Below, piece by piece: positions 26,761 through 38,532 of a stretch of 64,000 nucleotides of DNA (positions are counted from its first letter, which is position 1; every line of letters begins with the position of its first letter). The translations under genes were made by a program, and so were the position numbers. The notes beneath the pieces were generated by a model. It saw only the letters and a program-made list of their open reading frames with translations, searched no databases and was not told the origin of the DNA. This DNA is from Anseranas semipalmata (Eukaryota > Chordata > Aves > Anseriformes > Anseranatidae), in the NCBI GenBank assembly GCA_013399115.1, contig VXAA01005665.1, positions 1,777,815 through 1,841,814 of the forward strand, read 5' to 3'.

Positions 26761-26939
26761 TTACATGAATCTCCCTTATGCTGAATCTGTTTTGTCCGTG
26801 ACGGTAAGTGCAGAGTGATCTCTCTTTTCTCTACCCACGAGCTGTTTATCACCATATTTTCTCCTCCTGTCCTTTTGAGGAGGGGAAGTGACACAGAAGC
26901 ATGGTGGAGCTTAGCTGCCCATCGGTGTTAATCACAACT

Positions 26940-28086
26940 GACTTCACCATTTATCCAGAAAAGAAGCATTAACACTGTACCAATCTGCAGCCAGTCAAGC
27001 CTGAGTTTTGCTAGCAAATACATCAGTAGCCTAACCTTCTTTAAACATTAAGCCATAAAATGCAGATTATGCCTGTTCCTACAAGACCATACAGGATGTA
27101 TTTTAAAACTTTTGTGAATTTTGCTATCCACAGGGCACAGAAAATAGTGTTCTTTTAACTTATAATACAGTATTATTTTAATTTAAAACATAATCTGATT
27201 TTTTTCTTACAGGAGCATGAGGAAAGCAGTTTTCTTTGGCAATGTCCAATAACAAACATTATAAGAGTTCTTCATTGCAGTATTTGAAATTCACCTTCCT
27301 TCAGACAAAATATCAGATTAATTACTTGATACACTCAAATAGAGAGTTTTCCCACTTATTTTTCTAACAAGAAGCTCTTACATCATAGGTACTTATCACA
27401 GAGAATGAGAAATTTAGGAAAAGATATTTCAGTATAACATACAGGAAAATTATAAACCAATATTAGTTTATATCTTCTACCTGCAAAGTATCTGAGGCCA
27501 ACCTAGGGAAAAAAATTACTACTTTCAGTTTGGTTGCCATAGTAACACGAAATAGTCCAATTTATTGCAGTTATCACAAATGCTATTAATCCTAGGGATA
27601 ACGATGGGGTGGCAACGAGCCATACTGAGCAGGATTATTTTCTTTACTAAGGGATTTGGGAAGAAATATAATAACCAGTACTGAAAATGATGGCTGAACA
27701 CCAACATTGAAAAATGAGTTAAAAGTGAAGAGCTAAGCAAGTTCTTTGTTCATGTTGCTATACTGGATGGCACCGATCACCAAAAAGGTGAGGCAGAAGT
27801 CTGCTTGATTTTGGTAGAAGGTAGCAAGTTGAGATTATAGTAGTTTTACTTGCTGCTAAAGTACTGTAGGAAACTGTTTTCTGAGTCTGTAAGTCTGGTT
27901 TCAAGCATGCTTTTACTTCCCATCATGACAAAATTAGACCTTCCTTAAACTTTCCCTGTCTTCTTTTCCCCTTTAAACTTTGAAAAAAAAATTAAAAAAA
28001 AAATACCAATTTATATGCCCTCTGCCCCTGTAAAAAGAAACCCAGCCACACGTCCAGGTATTTGAGATGAGAGTGATCCTTTGCAA
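26940..28086. other. non-coding AT-rich DNA
   Basis: No open frame of note and no recognisable repeat was seen between the truncated LTR and the CR1 tail. A-rich sequence occurs near 27984-28008. Confidence 0.65.
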
Positions 28087-28262
28087 AAATCACAGACAAT
28101 TCAGGTGGGAAAGGTCTCTGGATATCACCCAGACCAGCCCCCCACTCAAAGCAGGGCTAGCTTCAAAGTCTTACCAAGTTGCTCAGAGCTTCATCCAGTC
28201 AGATTTTCAATACCTCCAGGAATGGAGGTTCAGTAGCCTCCCTGGGCATCTCCTGCAGTGTT
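28087..28262 (-). repeat. CR1 LINE 3' tail fragment
   Basis: On the plus strand this reads as the reverse complement of a CR1 3' end: aatcacagacaattcaggtg, then ggaaaggtctctgg. It continues with the characteristic ctcaaagcagggctagctt and cagagcttcatccagtc, then a tacctccaggaatggagg stretch and cctccctgggcatctcctg. On the reverse strand this is the end of ORF2 followed by the 3' UTR. The 5' part is lost and the right boundary is approximate. Confidence 0.87.
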
Positions 28263-28299
28263 AGACGGGAGAATAAATCCAGCATCAGCACCCTAAGGT

Positions 28300-28610
28300 G
28301 CACTAATGATACATTCTGGCCCTGCACCAGACTCCCCTGGGGCCTCCATTGACCCAGCCCATGGGACTGGCTCCATTTGCTCCTTGTTGGGCCCCACCAT
28401 GGGGCCCTTGGCCTTGGTTCATCTCCTTGCCATGTGTGGGCTGTCAATATCCCCATTACCAGCACCCAGCTCTGCCTGCCCTGCTCAGACAATGTAGTGC
28501 CCATCAGTGAGGCACCACCACTGGCCCTAGGGTTACCTTCACTCCTTACTTGTCCCCCCTCACAGAGTAGCCCCACTCTTGCTGCTCCCTTACACCCAGA
28601 CCCCTTAGCT
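28300..28610. other. unexplained GC-rich block
   Basis: A stretch of about 300 bases, rich in C and G but poor in CpG, directly follows the CR1 tail. It contains a perfect hairpin at 28389-28407 (GGGCCCCA, three bases, TGGGGCCC). A reverse-strand frame of 139 codons (28199-28618) runs from this block into the CR1 tail, so it is not a gene. I could not assign the block to a repeat family. Confidence 0.5.
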
Positions 28611-28858
28611 TCAAACAAAATCTTTGGATTTGGGGCATGACCCTTGAGTCTGGTAGAGTGTGTGCTCTACTCTATGGCCTTCCTCCTTCCTGGAGAAAGG
28701 TACAAACTACTACAACTACAACTAGCTGATGGCTACAACAGGAAAGGTCTCTCTTGCATACATGCATACTCTGGCCTTGGAAAGCTTTTCCAAACAATTT
28801 TCATCAAAACACTAAATTCACATAATTCCTACCACCATATTAGCATTTTCAGAATAGG

Positions 28859-28885
<27 letters not shown>
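28859..28885. repeat. (AC)n microsatellite
   Basis: Uninterrupted AC dinucleotide run that ends in an A run. Confidence 0.96.
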
Positions 28886-28889
<4 letters not shown>

Positions 28890-31314
28890 AAGCAGGTGCT
28901 CTCCCTACTTCCCCTTCACTTCAGAGGAAGAAGCTGTATTTATTTTCTGTTACTCCATTCTTAAAATGAGAGAATTTCCACCACGTTCGCACAAGCAATT
29001 TCTGACTTGTAACAGCCTAAGATACCTTATTGACTGAAGCAAAAATTTAAGAAACACATCAAGACAACTATCCTTATTGTATACTGTTTTTATACTATAT
29101 AAAAAAAAGAGGTGTCATCACACGAAAATTACTGCAAGATGTGTCTTACGCTGCATAAAGTGAAAGTACAGTCATTTTAGAAGTCAAGACTTGTAAGTAT
29201 CATGCTGTGCTCCTAAAGCCAGTGATACTATAGACTGGAGGAAACAAAATTTATACTTTCTGCTCTTATTACATTGCAGAGTAACAAAAATATATACCTC
29301 AACATTTGTAGGATCAGGGGCACTTGTTAGTGGAAATTTCATCCTAAGGCTTAGGTACAGAGCTCAAATCTCTGAAATAAGGATTTCAGCTCTGCAGAAT
29401 TCTTTCCTGACCAAGAGAGCTACTATTTTCCAGGCACATGAACGTGGTGGAGACTTTCCAGTCAGCCCTTAAGGATCATTGCCTCACTCCTTACTTCCAC
29501 CCTTTAATTTACTGCTTAATGAACAGTTTATCAGAAACTGTTAAACCTACTATTCCCCAATATGTTGTACCTTTGATGTGAAATCCTTTTCTTGAAGTCT
29601 CTGGTTGATTAAACATCTTTTATTGTTTTGTCTTTGCTTATCTGTAAGTAAAGTTAAACTGTCTTGTGTCCCAGAGGTACAATAGCTGAACAATACAAAT
29701 TCATACAGCAATGCATAATCCAAAAAAGGTATCCCAGAAGAATAGGAGCAACTACAATTTCATTCTTATTCTTGTCCTATGGATGACTGATGTATAAGGT
29801 AGTGACTGTAAAGTATCATACCTACGTGTAAGATTCTTCAGAAGTGTAATATAACAGGATTATTACAGTATTATGCAGAATCAGCATATGTCATTAAATT
29901 GACAAAATCACACATATTGAAGTATTTCTATATTAGGCTAATGATGCACTTGCATAGCACAATTCTTACTTTGCAAATGATTTTGAAAGGCCTTGGAACA
30001 CTTATCCTTTAAACATTGAATGATTGAAAAAAATGCTATTTCCAAACAGACAGACACATACAGTACTACTGAAGCAATTAAAAGAATTCTACTGTTTGGA
30101 AAATGACATTTTTGTGTTAATGCTTTGGCATAGTGAAAAACTGTATGCATATGGAAAAAGCAAACATTATTCTAATCCTGGCAAATAAACCACAGAAATG
30201 AAACTTCAAAAAGTTGGCATGAGAAATAGAAAAGATTCCTTTGGGATATGCTTTAACTTCTTATTAAATAGCAGAATTGATTCACTTTCTTTGAACAGAT
30301 TATGTACCACAATTTCAATATGAATAAAAATTAGTAGGGTGCAGTTGGAATTACAAGATTAAACAAAAATTTCTAATACAGATAATTGTTTTGCAAATGC
30401 ATCATAGTAACAGAAGGCTTCAAGAAGGTTGTTACCATTAACAGGTGATAATGAAGCAAGTATTTGTCACGGTTAATTTACTTTTAGAATGTTATCTGTA
30501 CTCAGCATTATAAAAAAAAAAAAAAGAAAGAAAGAAAGAAAATCATATCCTCAAGACATAATGGGGCTTCCCAGCATGCGAGTTTGCAGGAGAATTTTTA
30601 CCATTCAAAACTTGTAAAGAATTAATGGAAGATGCATTTCCACTATCTTCCTATTACTTAATGCCATCAATGACTTCAAATGACTGCCCATTCTTTACAT
30701 ATATATTTATGCCTGACTTGAATCAAAGCATTTTCTTTTCAGACAACTGAAACAAAATGAAGCAAAAAATAAAGTGGTAGGTGGTTGTACCTTCCTTTTC
30801 ACCCTTGGTACCCATGCTGAATGGAAAACAATGTTAACTTGGGAGCAAGTGGAATGGTTTGAAGCAGTAACATAGTATCTCCTATAAAAGAAATTAGGGA
30901 ATTTTCTTTGGAGGTGGAAAGCAGTAGTTCCAATCTGCTTCTAAAAGAGGTTACTGAACTTTAGTATTCCTCATTATCTCTTATCCAGTACCTCATAAAA
31001 CTTGATCTTCTGGTGAAGTCTTCTTTCCTAGTTAAAACTATTTGATAAGCATAACCTAAAATCATAGGTAGTTTTGTGATATTTAAAGCCTACACTTTTC
31101 TATTGGTAAGAATATTAATTGAAAGAAGTTCCTACCTTGATCTACAATGTTATTAAGCATACACTAATAAACATCTGTAGAGATGTACATAAGCCGTCTT
31201 ACTAACAATTCAAATCACTGAGGCTGGTGCTATCTGTATTGTATTGCTGCCTGAAGTTGAATTTTAGGGGGTAAGATTCTTAGAAAGTAGTCAGCCTTTT
31301 TAGGAAGAAATTCA

Positions 31315-31366
31315 GAAGAAAACTGTTCCAGTTCTTTTAGGAAGAAAACTGTTCCAGTTCTTTTAG
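31315..31366. repeat. two-copy 26-base tandem duplication
   Basis: 31315-31340 and 31341-31366 are identical, each starting gaagaaaactgttcc. The first bases of a third copy follow. Confidence 0.9.
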
Positions 31367-34300
31367 GAAGGATAAAGTAATCTCTAATTAAAGAACTTTC
31401 ATATCTCCCTTCAAGCCAAATGAAGTATGGCCAGAAGAAAGGATTGTGCCCCCTGATACTTTAAACTCATCATTTTATGTGTTCAAATTTGGCACGTTAA
31501 ATGGCTTTCAAAACTGTAAGGCCATATATAGTCAGCAGACAACATAAGAAATATCAACTCATTTTCAGAAGCCGTCAAAAGCATTAGACAATCTCCAACC
31601 CTCCAATGAAGCTGTAGGCCGGTATTTTTTACACCCATTGCTATCCTGCAGTGTGGGAATCACAACTGCAAAGGATGAGTAGAGCTCTTCCCATAACCTT
31701 TAGAAATTTGGGAAGAGGTGCAGGAACATAAATGCCATCTTATGTTCTTGCCTGCCACTTTGGAACCCCCACAAAGTGTGGAAAAAGAGGATGCCTCACG
31801 TTAACAAAGGACAGGGGAACAGCAAAGCAGACAGATGGAGAGAAAGAACTGGAGACATGTTGGTGGCAAAGCTGGCACTGCCTAGCCAAGGAGATAAAGC
31901 ATGGCACAGGTGGCTGAATAAGGAGACAGCTGTGTGAGATACAGAAGGTGGGATTAATTTCACCTAGCTTTAGATGTCCACCTGTGAATTAACCACCCCT
32001 CTTTTTCAGAGGCAGGTGATAGAATGCAAGTCTACTGCAATATTTTAGATGCCATCTGTGGGAGATCAAACACATCCTAGTCATTTATTTCTTTCTGATG
32101 ACTATGCAAAGGTGCTATTAGCTCAGATGTAAAAGTCCACATTGCAAATGCCTACATTTATTTATATAGTCCTTCTTAAGCTTTTTGAGGAGACAGGACA
32201 AAGAGCTCAGTTAACGTTAGGATCCTTCCTCAGCAGGAGAAGACTGGAACTGGGAGCTTAGGGCAATAAGAACAAGTTTGTTTGGGAGAGTCTCTATTTT
32301 TTGATTGCTCTGCCTGAAATACAAATCTCTTTTCAGGGTACTGAAAGTCAGTAGCAGCTGTGCTGTGAACATGAGACATGTTATTTACTGGTAAAATCAC
32401 ACAAAAAGGCATCTTCAAACAGGCACTCAAATTTAGCAGCACTTTTGATGTAATCTGTCTCTGTTTCAGGCCCTTATCTGTAAGATGACAGCAGTGCCAC
32501 TTCGTTATCTCACCCTCTAGGGAAGTGGAGAGGTTTTGCTCGTGTCTGTGGCCAGTAAATTTTAAGGGATGTTTCCAAAACGGAGTTTGAACAGTCTGTG
32601 ATAAAAAAATCACTAAGCTATTTTTCAGACCGCAGTGGTTGTCAGTAAATAAATGCTCTCCATTTTGAATGATAAGACAGGAGACCAGTGGAGAAAAACA
32701 AATAGTACATGATCATATATGCTTATCATAACATATATATGAAAATACTTACTTTTCTTCTTGGTATGTTCTAGCACTTCTCTCTCCCTCTGCATTTTGG
32801 GGCCTATAGCATACATTTAAAATATTAACAAGCTCAGCATTTACAGAACTCTTCTCCAATAAATTTACTATCTAATGATGAAGTTTCATCCAATTCCCAT
32901 GATTCAACTTATAAGAGTCTGCCACTAAGCTCTCTAAATAATATACGGATTAGAGGACTTTATTGATGGCCAGCTGGACTGAGTTGAATGATTCCTTCTC
33001 TATTCCAATTTTCTTGGTGTTGGGTATTTTGTTCCCAGATATGTGTACTATTGTTGACAAATCCTTTAAAAATAAGAAGCGAATATTCAATAAATTAATC
33101 TGGCTCTCATTTCAATTACACCTACAATGCTGCATACCCCTATTAGACAGGGGTTAGACTATTTTACAGCCTTCAGAGGGAGGAGGTGAGGAAGAGGTAC
33201 CTGTACACTGCCAGAGAAGGAAGAAAGATTTCATTGTGCTTGGAGCTTTCTTAGGATGAGTTATGTAAGTCCTATTTAAGTTACAAATAGAAACAAGATA
33301 ATATTAAAATTTTAATTTAATTCTTAATTTGGAGGACTTCTCCCTCCAAATACTTAAAGGAGATAGACCCAATACCCCATAAGCTCTCTCAGCCACATCT
33401 TAGCACTTGAGCTGTCAACCAGCATTGAAGAAGGACAGGAGTAAAAAGAGAAAAACATTTCTGATCTTTGGATCAGAGTTGCGCAGAAGCAACTCTTTTA
33501 AGAAGCAAGAAGACTCTAGTTGGTATCATTAGCAGTACACTCTGAGTAATTGGGTCAAGATGTAGCCCATCTAACCTTCACCTAAATCTAGGATGACTTC
33601 AGCATCAGCGTCTCTCTAGTTGCTTTCTGTGAACTCTGCAAAAACCTACCTGGTACCTGTGGTACCTACCACACCTTCCTGCTCAGTATTTAACTCTACC
33701 TAAAAACACTGTGAGAAGTGAAGGTCATCTTAGCCACCACTAGGACAAGGTAATACATATATGGCAAGGACTAAGCTAACAGTTTCCTAGATGCGCCAGG
33801 GGTTACAAAATCTTGTAGGTGATAATAATTCAGCAGAATCGTTTACCTTCCCATTTTTGTGCATTGTGTGACCTAACCAAAAGAAGAATAAATAACAAAT
33901 TACAAGTGCTAATAATTACATTTGATTGGTTTTGTTCAGGAAAAATGGTGTCCTACTTCTTAAGTCAATGTGACTGAAAAGCAAAATTTACTGCCACTGC
34001 AGCAAAAAAAAAAAATCAGAACGGTTCTGAAGCATACATCTTCCAGTTCTGTTTCTCTAGCATTTTAAAGAAAATATTATCAAAGAATCACAATACCTGA
34101 TATTGGCATTTATTATTTAAAATGTTGCTCCTAAGTTATGAATTTTCCTGATATAGCCTACATGAGCTGGGTAATATTAATGCTAATGTATTATCAAAAC
34201 AACTCTATTAGAAAACTGTCTAAAATGTATATAACTTGCAAAATACTTGTTTAAGATGGCAGTGAAAAGATCAGATCACATTACATTCTAAAATTACTTC

Positions 34301-37300
34301 ATCTGAAATTCATTGAAATAGGTTTTCATATTTACAGGTATAACTATATAATAGATAAAACTGTTACGGGACTGTATATCCCAGGATTAAGAGAAGAGCT
34401 CAGAATTGACAGGGTGGAATAGAGAAAAGGTTGGGTTCTATTTAGCCTTCTTTTCAAGTACTCTCTGCTATTTTAGACAACGTAGCAAAGATCTTCCCTC
34501 AAATTTACTGCCATCTCAGATAAATGTCTGTGAAAGAGATCTGGCTCCCACACATGCCAGTTAAGTAAGTCCATAATGGACATTCCATGAAAAGCATGCT
34601 CTTTCATGATTCCTACTAGTCAGAAGCAGGAGATCTTTAATTTCTGCTGATGTTCTATTTTTTTTTTTTTTTTAATTGGAATTACTGTTATGAAATGCTC
34701 TTTTGAAATTTTGGTATCAAACACAGACAAGCATCAATCCCAAGAGTGATTCAGATGAACACTTCTTTAGTTACATATGATTGAGTTAATGAAGTTTCAA
34801 GGATGGAAAAAAAAATTTACAAAAAAGAATTACTTAGAACTTTTCCTTATCACGTTTCCCGGACTTTACACTCCCACCTTTTTTCTGAAGGATCAAATAA
34901 GTCATACACCATACGGTATCTAAGTTGTACTGTACAAGAAGTTACCAATGACTTTCAGAAAAATACTATGTTCTCCCCTCACTACTTAATACAAGTCTAT
35001 CAAGTACACTACTTTCTCCATTAAGCCATTATTCTACACATTTCAGATCCACATATTCAAGGGTTCTCTAACCTTCATATATTTAGATACAGTCAAACTG
35101 GCATTATATAGAAAAATACATTGTTCTCAGGGACCTGAAGTTCAGCCAGATTATCCAGTGTGCTGAAGTTATTGAATAGCATACTGAATAACTCACCCTG
35201 CACTATTTCTTTCATTTCTGGGTGGCAATTAGGACACAGACCAACTGCGCATTTCTGTGTAACTTGACTAATTGCCAATACTCTTGAAGATCATGGAAGC
35301 AGCTCATTATAAAGATTGTTAAGAACAAAATCTATCGCATATACTTAAATGTATATTTTCTTTCTGCCTCAGGCCTACATATTTCCTTTATTTAACATCG
35401 GCCAAATACTGCTTGCTCCCATGCAGTATAATTTCTTTTAGAATTCTCATGTGTATGAGAGAAAAAAAAAAATCATTGACGTTTATAAAACCTTTGGCCT
35501 AGAATCTTTGCTCTGTGCTCCCAGTCATTTTATCTGCCAGATATACTTTTTTTCTTTCATTTACTACTCATCAGGTTTTACAAGCAGCTGAGAGTTTCAG
35601 GACACCTAGACTTTTTTGTTTATGTATTAACATAAATCAGGATGGTGGACTAAACATGCAATATACACAATAATAATTTCAGTTCTGCTGGTATTGAAAT
35701 ATGTACCTGTACAGTTTATGTTACCATATGCTAAGACTCTTAACCAAACTTTACAAAGGCCTCCACTGTTCTCCTCTTATTGTAGGTACAAAGAGCAGAA
35801 GTTCTGGTGCAAATTTAATTTAGTTTTGATTTAATTAGGCAAAAAGTTCAGGCTAGAAAACCTGTCTTCATTAACATGGCTGCATGCTGTGTCTTGGTGT
35901 CAATATGCTAGGTTGGTATCAGGCAAGTGCTGGCTATATGATGTACAAGGAAATACCGTTTTTACAAACCTGGATTTGCTCCTACAATGCCCTTTAGTTT
36001 AAAATATGGGGAAAGAGAAACTTGAAGTTACCCGGTTAAAATTAAGCCCTAAGGGAATGTTTAAAGCTCTGGAGAGGATCATTTTGGAGGCAACTGCAGG
36101 AATTTAAAAAGTTATTGTTCATAGCTGTTCTTAAACATTCCACTGCCAAGCTGTGTCAGGGAATTACAAAACTCTGTATCATTTCATTTAGAACAAGATG
36201 GGTTCACTCAGATCACTGTGACCTGTTGCATTTCTGTCCTTCTGAAAACCAGCAGTGTTCAAGAACACTGACTATGCAGGTAAGTTTTTCTGTTTTATCT
36301 GCAGTCTTTCTCTTCATGCTGTTTCTGGCAAGGCTATTAGCACGCTACCTCAGATACATTACTTTTTCTCTCTGGTACTTCATATAGCAATGCTGTATAT
36401 GACCTGTAATCTAGTCCAATTTGTTATCCCTTACTTAGTTTCATAAAATACATCTCATATATCATTCATTTTATAATAGTGTGTTTTATTTATGCAAGAA
36501 GGCTTCATCGAGATTCAGAAAAGTAGGTTAACAAAGCTGCAAGCACACACTGGCATTCAAAGGGCTATAATTTTATCTCAGTCCTCCTTTCAATTAAATA
36601 ATATTGGCAGAAGCCCAAGGTGCAGATCCACAGATCTCCAAGAGCTAGAGCCTCCTTGCTTCACTCTGCACTGGGTACTACCTAACAGAATCTATGGGAT
36701 TACTTAACCAAGAATAGTGAATGCTAATCAGCTGTAGGGCACGTAAACAAGGCATGCTACTGCCCCAGTTTTTAGTCACATTACTGACAATGGCAGCACT
36801 CTTATTGCATCGATGGATGCTGCAGCAGCCATTGTAATTCTTTGTTTAAAGCATTTCATCAGTCTTCTTATAAAATACAGCAGCCTTCAGTCATAAATTA
36901 TGAAAGGCAAAAAAAAAAAAAAAAAAAAGGAAAGAAAAAAGCATAAAAAAATTTGCAAGGAATTTCAACCAAATACTACCATAAGTATAATTTTGCATCC
37001 TAAATTAATGATGTTATGCTTTATTCTTCTTTTGAAAAACTGGTTTCAATTTTGCAAAAGAAGTTAATGTGGTCTAGCACTTGCATTTATTTCAGTTCTG
37101 AAAAGGACATTCAGGTACGTTAAGACAAAGTCTCTCTTACTGCACTTTTAGAACTCTACAATACAAGTAAATTCACATACTTCCTATTTCCATGCCTATA
37201 TCATGGTTTCTTTCAGCAGAGTGTGGCTGGAAGCGTGTGTGTGTTTGCACAGGTAAAATCTGGTTCAACTTCAAGAAAATCCTCTGAGGTAACAATCTTG

Positions 37301-38487
37301 TGTTTTTAAATATCAAACAGACAATATAATTCAAATCTTTTCTCTGCAGTTTTCCTATACTTGATAACAACTAACCTCTAGAGTACTACCACTACCGAAG
37401 TTTTCTGATGAACCAACAGACTTATTTGGTCATTGGTTAAGAGTAATAGTATTAATCGTTACAATAAAAGGATTGTTTTTTAATGAGGAAAACTTGTGTT
37501 GCACTTACTACTATATGCTACATAAGAACTTTGAGAACAAATCAAGAAGAACTCTTCATTCAAATAATCTCTTTGACGCTAAAGACAATAAGGGTATTAT
37601 AAAGGGAAGGAAATGTCCTAATAAGCACTCCTTGTCAGTATACCTTTTTCCATTCCAATTAATAAGGTTATCAGTAATTCCTAAATTTTGCGAGAATGGA
37701 CAGCATAGATATTTTTCCCTCAATAATTGGCCCATGATAAAATCCCATTAAAAGATTTCTATTGAAGTTAAGTAGCCTACAAAGCTCACTGTATCCCACT
37801 GGTAAAAACAAACGAACAAATAAACAACAACAAAAAAAACACAACATGTTTTTTCCTCTATCTTCACCTAGCACTAAATTCTTACCTCCTCTCCCTGAAT
37901 CTTTTGAAAACCAACATAGTCAAAAAATATTGTTTCATTTAAAACTGTTGAGTTTAAGCTTGAAGTAATGTTTCCTAAGCTGAGGGGACCTGTAATTGCC
38001 TGGGCCAAGAGCATAAATGAGGAATGCACTGATCACAAACAAGGGAAATCTTTGGGAAGGATACATAGGTCCCTGAAGTACTTCAGGACATGTCAACCAT
38101 GATGTCTAACCCCAAACACAAAGCAAGAACATAAAAAGTAAGAGGAGGATTATGAGTGGTTTACTTCAAGAACTTGGTGTGGGGGAACCCTAACAAAATA
38201 CAACCACCAAGTAACTGTCAAAACAAGTCACTGAAATTTGGTTAAAAACAGATACTCCTCCACTTAAAATCCAAATACAGCAGAAATTTTTACACAAGAT
38301 GACTGGAAACCCCTTGTCAGTACACACCTGAGGCTGCACAGTGAAAAGGAAGGGACCATCAGCAGCGATATAGATGAACCATAATGGTGGCTTTATGAAC
38401 AGCCAGTCTCCAGCTGAAATTCAGTACAACAACTGGCAGCCTCTTATGCTTTGGGATGTGCTCAAGTCTTCTAACTTATATATTCTA

Positions 38488-38532
38488 ACACACACACACA
38501 CATATATATATATGATATGAATATATATATCT
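38488..38532. repeat. CA/TA compound microsatellite
   Basis: A CA run is followed by TA runs interrupted by gatatga. Confidence 0.9.

Larger units (their letters stand above)
26285..26939 (+). repeat. 5'-truncated endogenous retrovirus LTR
   Basis: This matches the solo LTR at 50066-50900 over their shared 3' part. Both contain gagacgcagcgttaggga, then gaccgcagcccccattcccc, the agaagagggtgg tract, gctgaatctgttttgtcc, a tttctcctcctgtcc-like stretch and a final block close to ttaatcacaac. The 5' start seen in the other copy (TGTATTGGG) is missing, so this copy is truncated or has decayed on the left. The left boundary is set where the GC-rich section begins. No retroviral gene sequence lies on either side. 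The short open frames across the GC-rich half follow from its base composition and are not genes. Confidence 0.85.

Noticed and set aside
28199..28618. Reverse-strand frame of 139 codons
   Set aside because: It begins in the GC-rich block and runs into the CR1 tail, with no domain. Its length follows from base composition.
32230..32613. Reverse-strand frame of 127 codons
   Set aside because: No recognisable domain. It overlaps, in another frame, the exon-like segment 32514-32595, and both cannot be coding as drawn.
35197..35282. Faint resemblance of the AVGLCP...VQ pattern to the C-terminal part of the telomere protein CTC1
   Set aside because: Only a short stretch matches, from memory. The neighbouring segments do not follow the CTC1 order convincingly, and the intron-rich AT-rich setting gives no support.
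36109..36279. Forward segment between an acceptor (ttattgttcatag) and a perfect GTAAGT donor
   Set aside because: It shows that chance exon-like segments occur on the opposite strand too. No homology, and two frames look equally protein-like, so nothing supports either.
37212..37247. Forward 36-base micro-exon candidate between tttctttcag and GTAAAA
   Set aside because: Too short to support without transcript data, and on the opposite strand to the other candidates.
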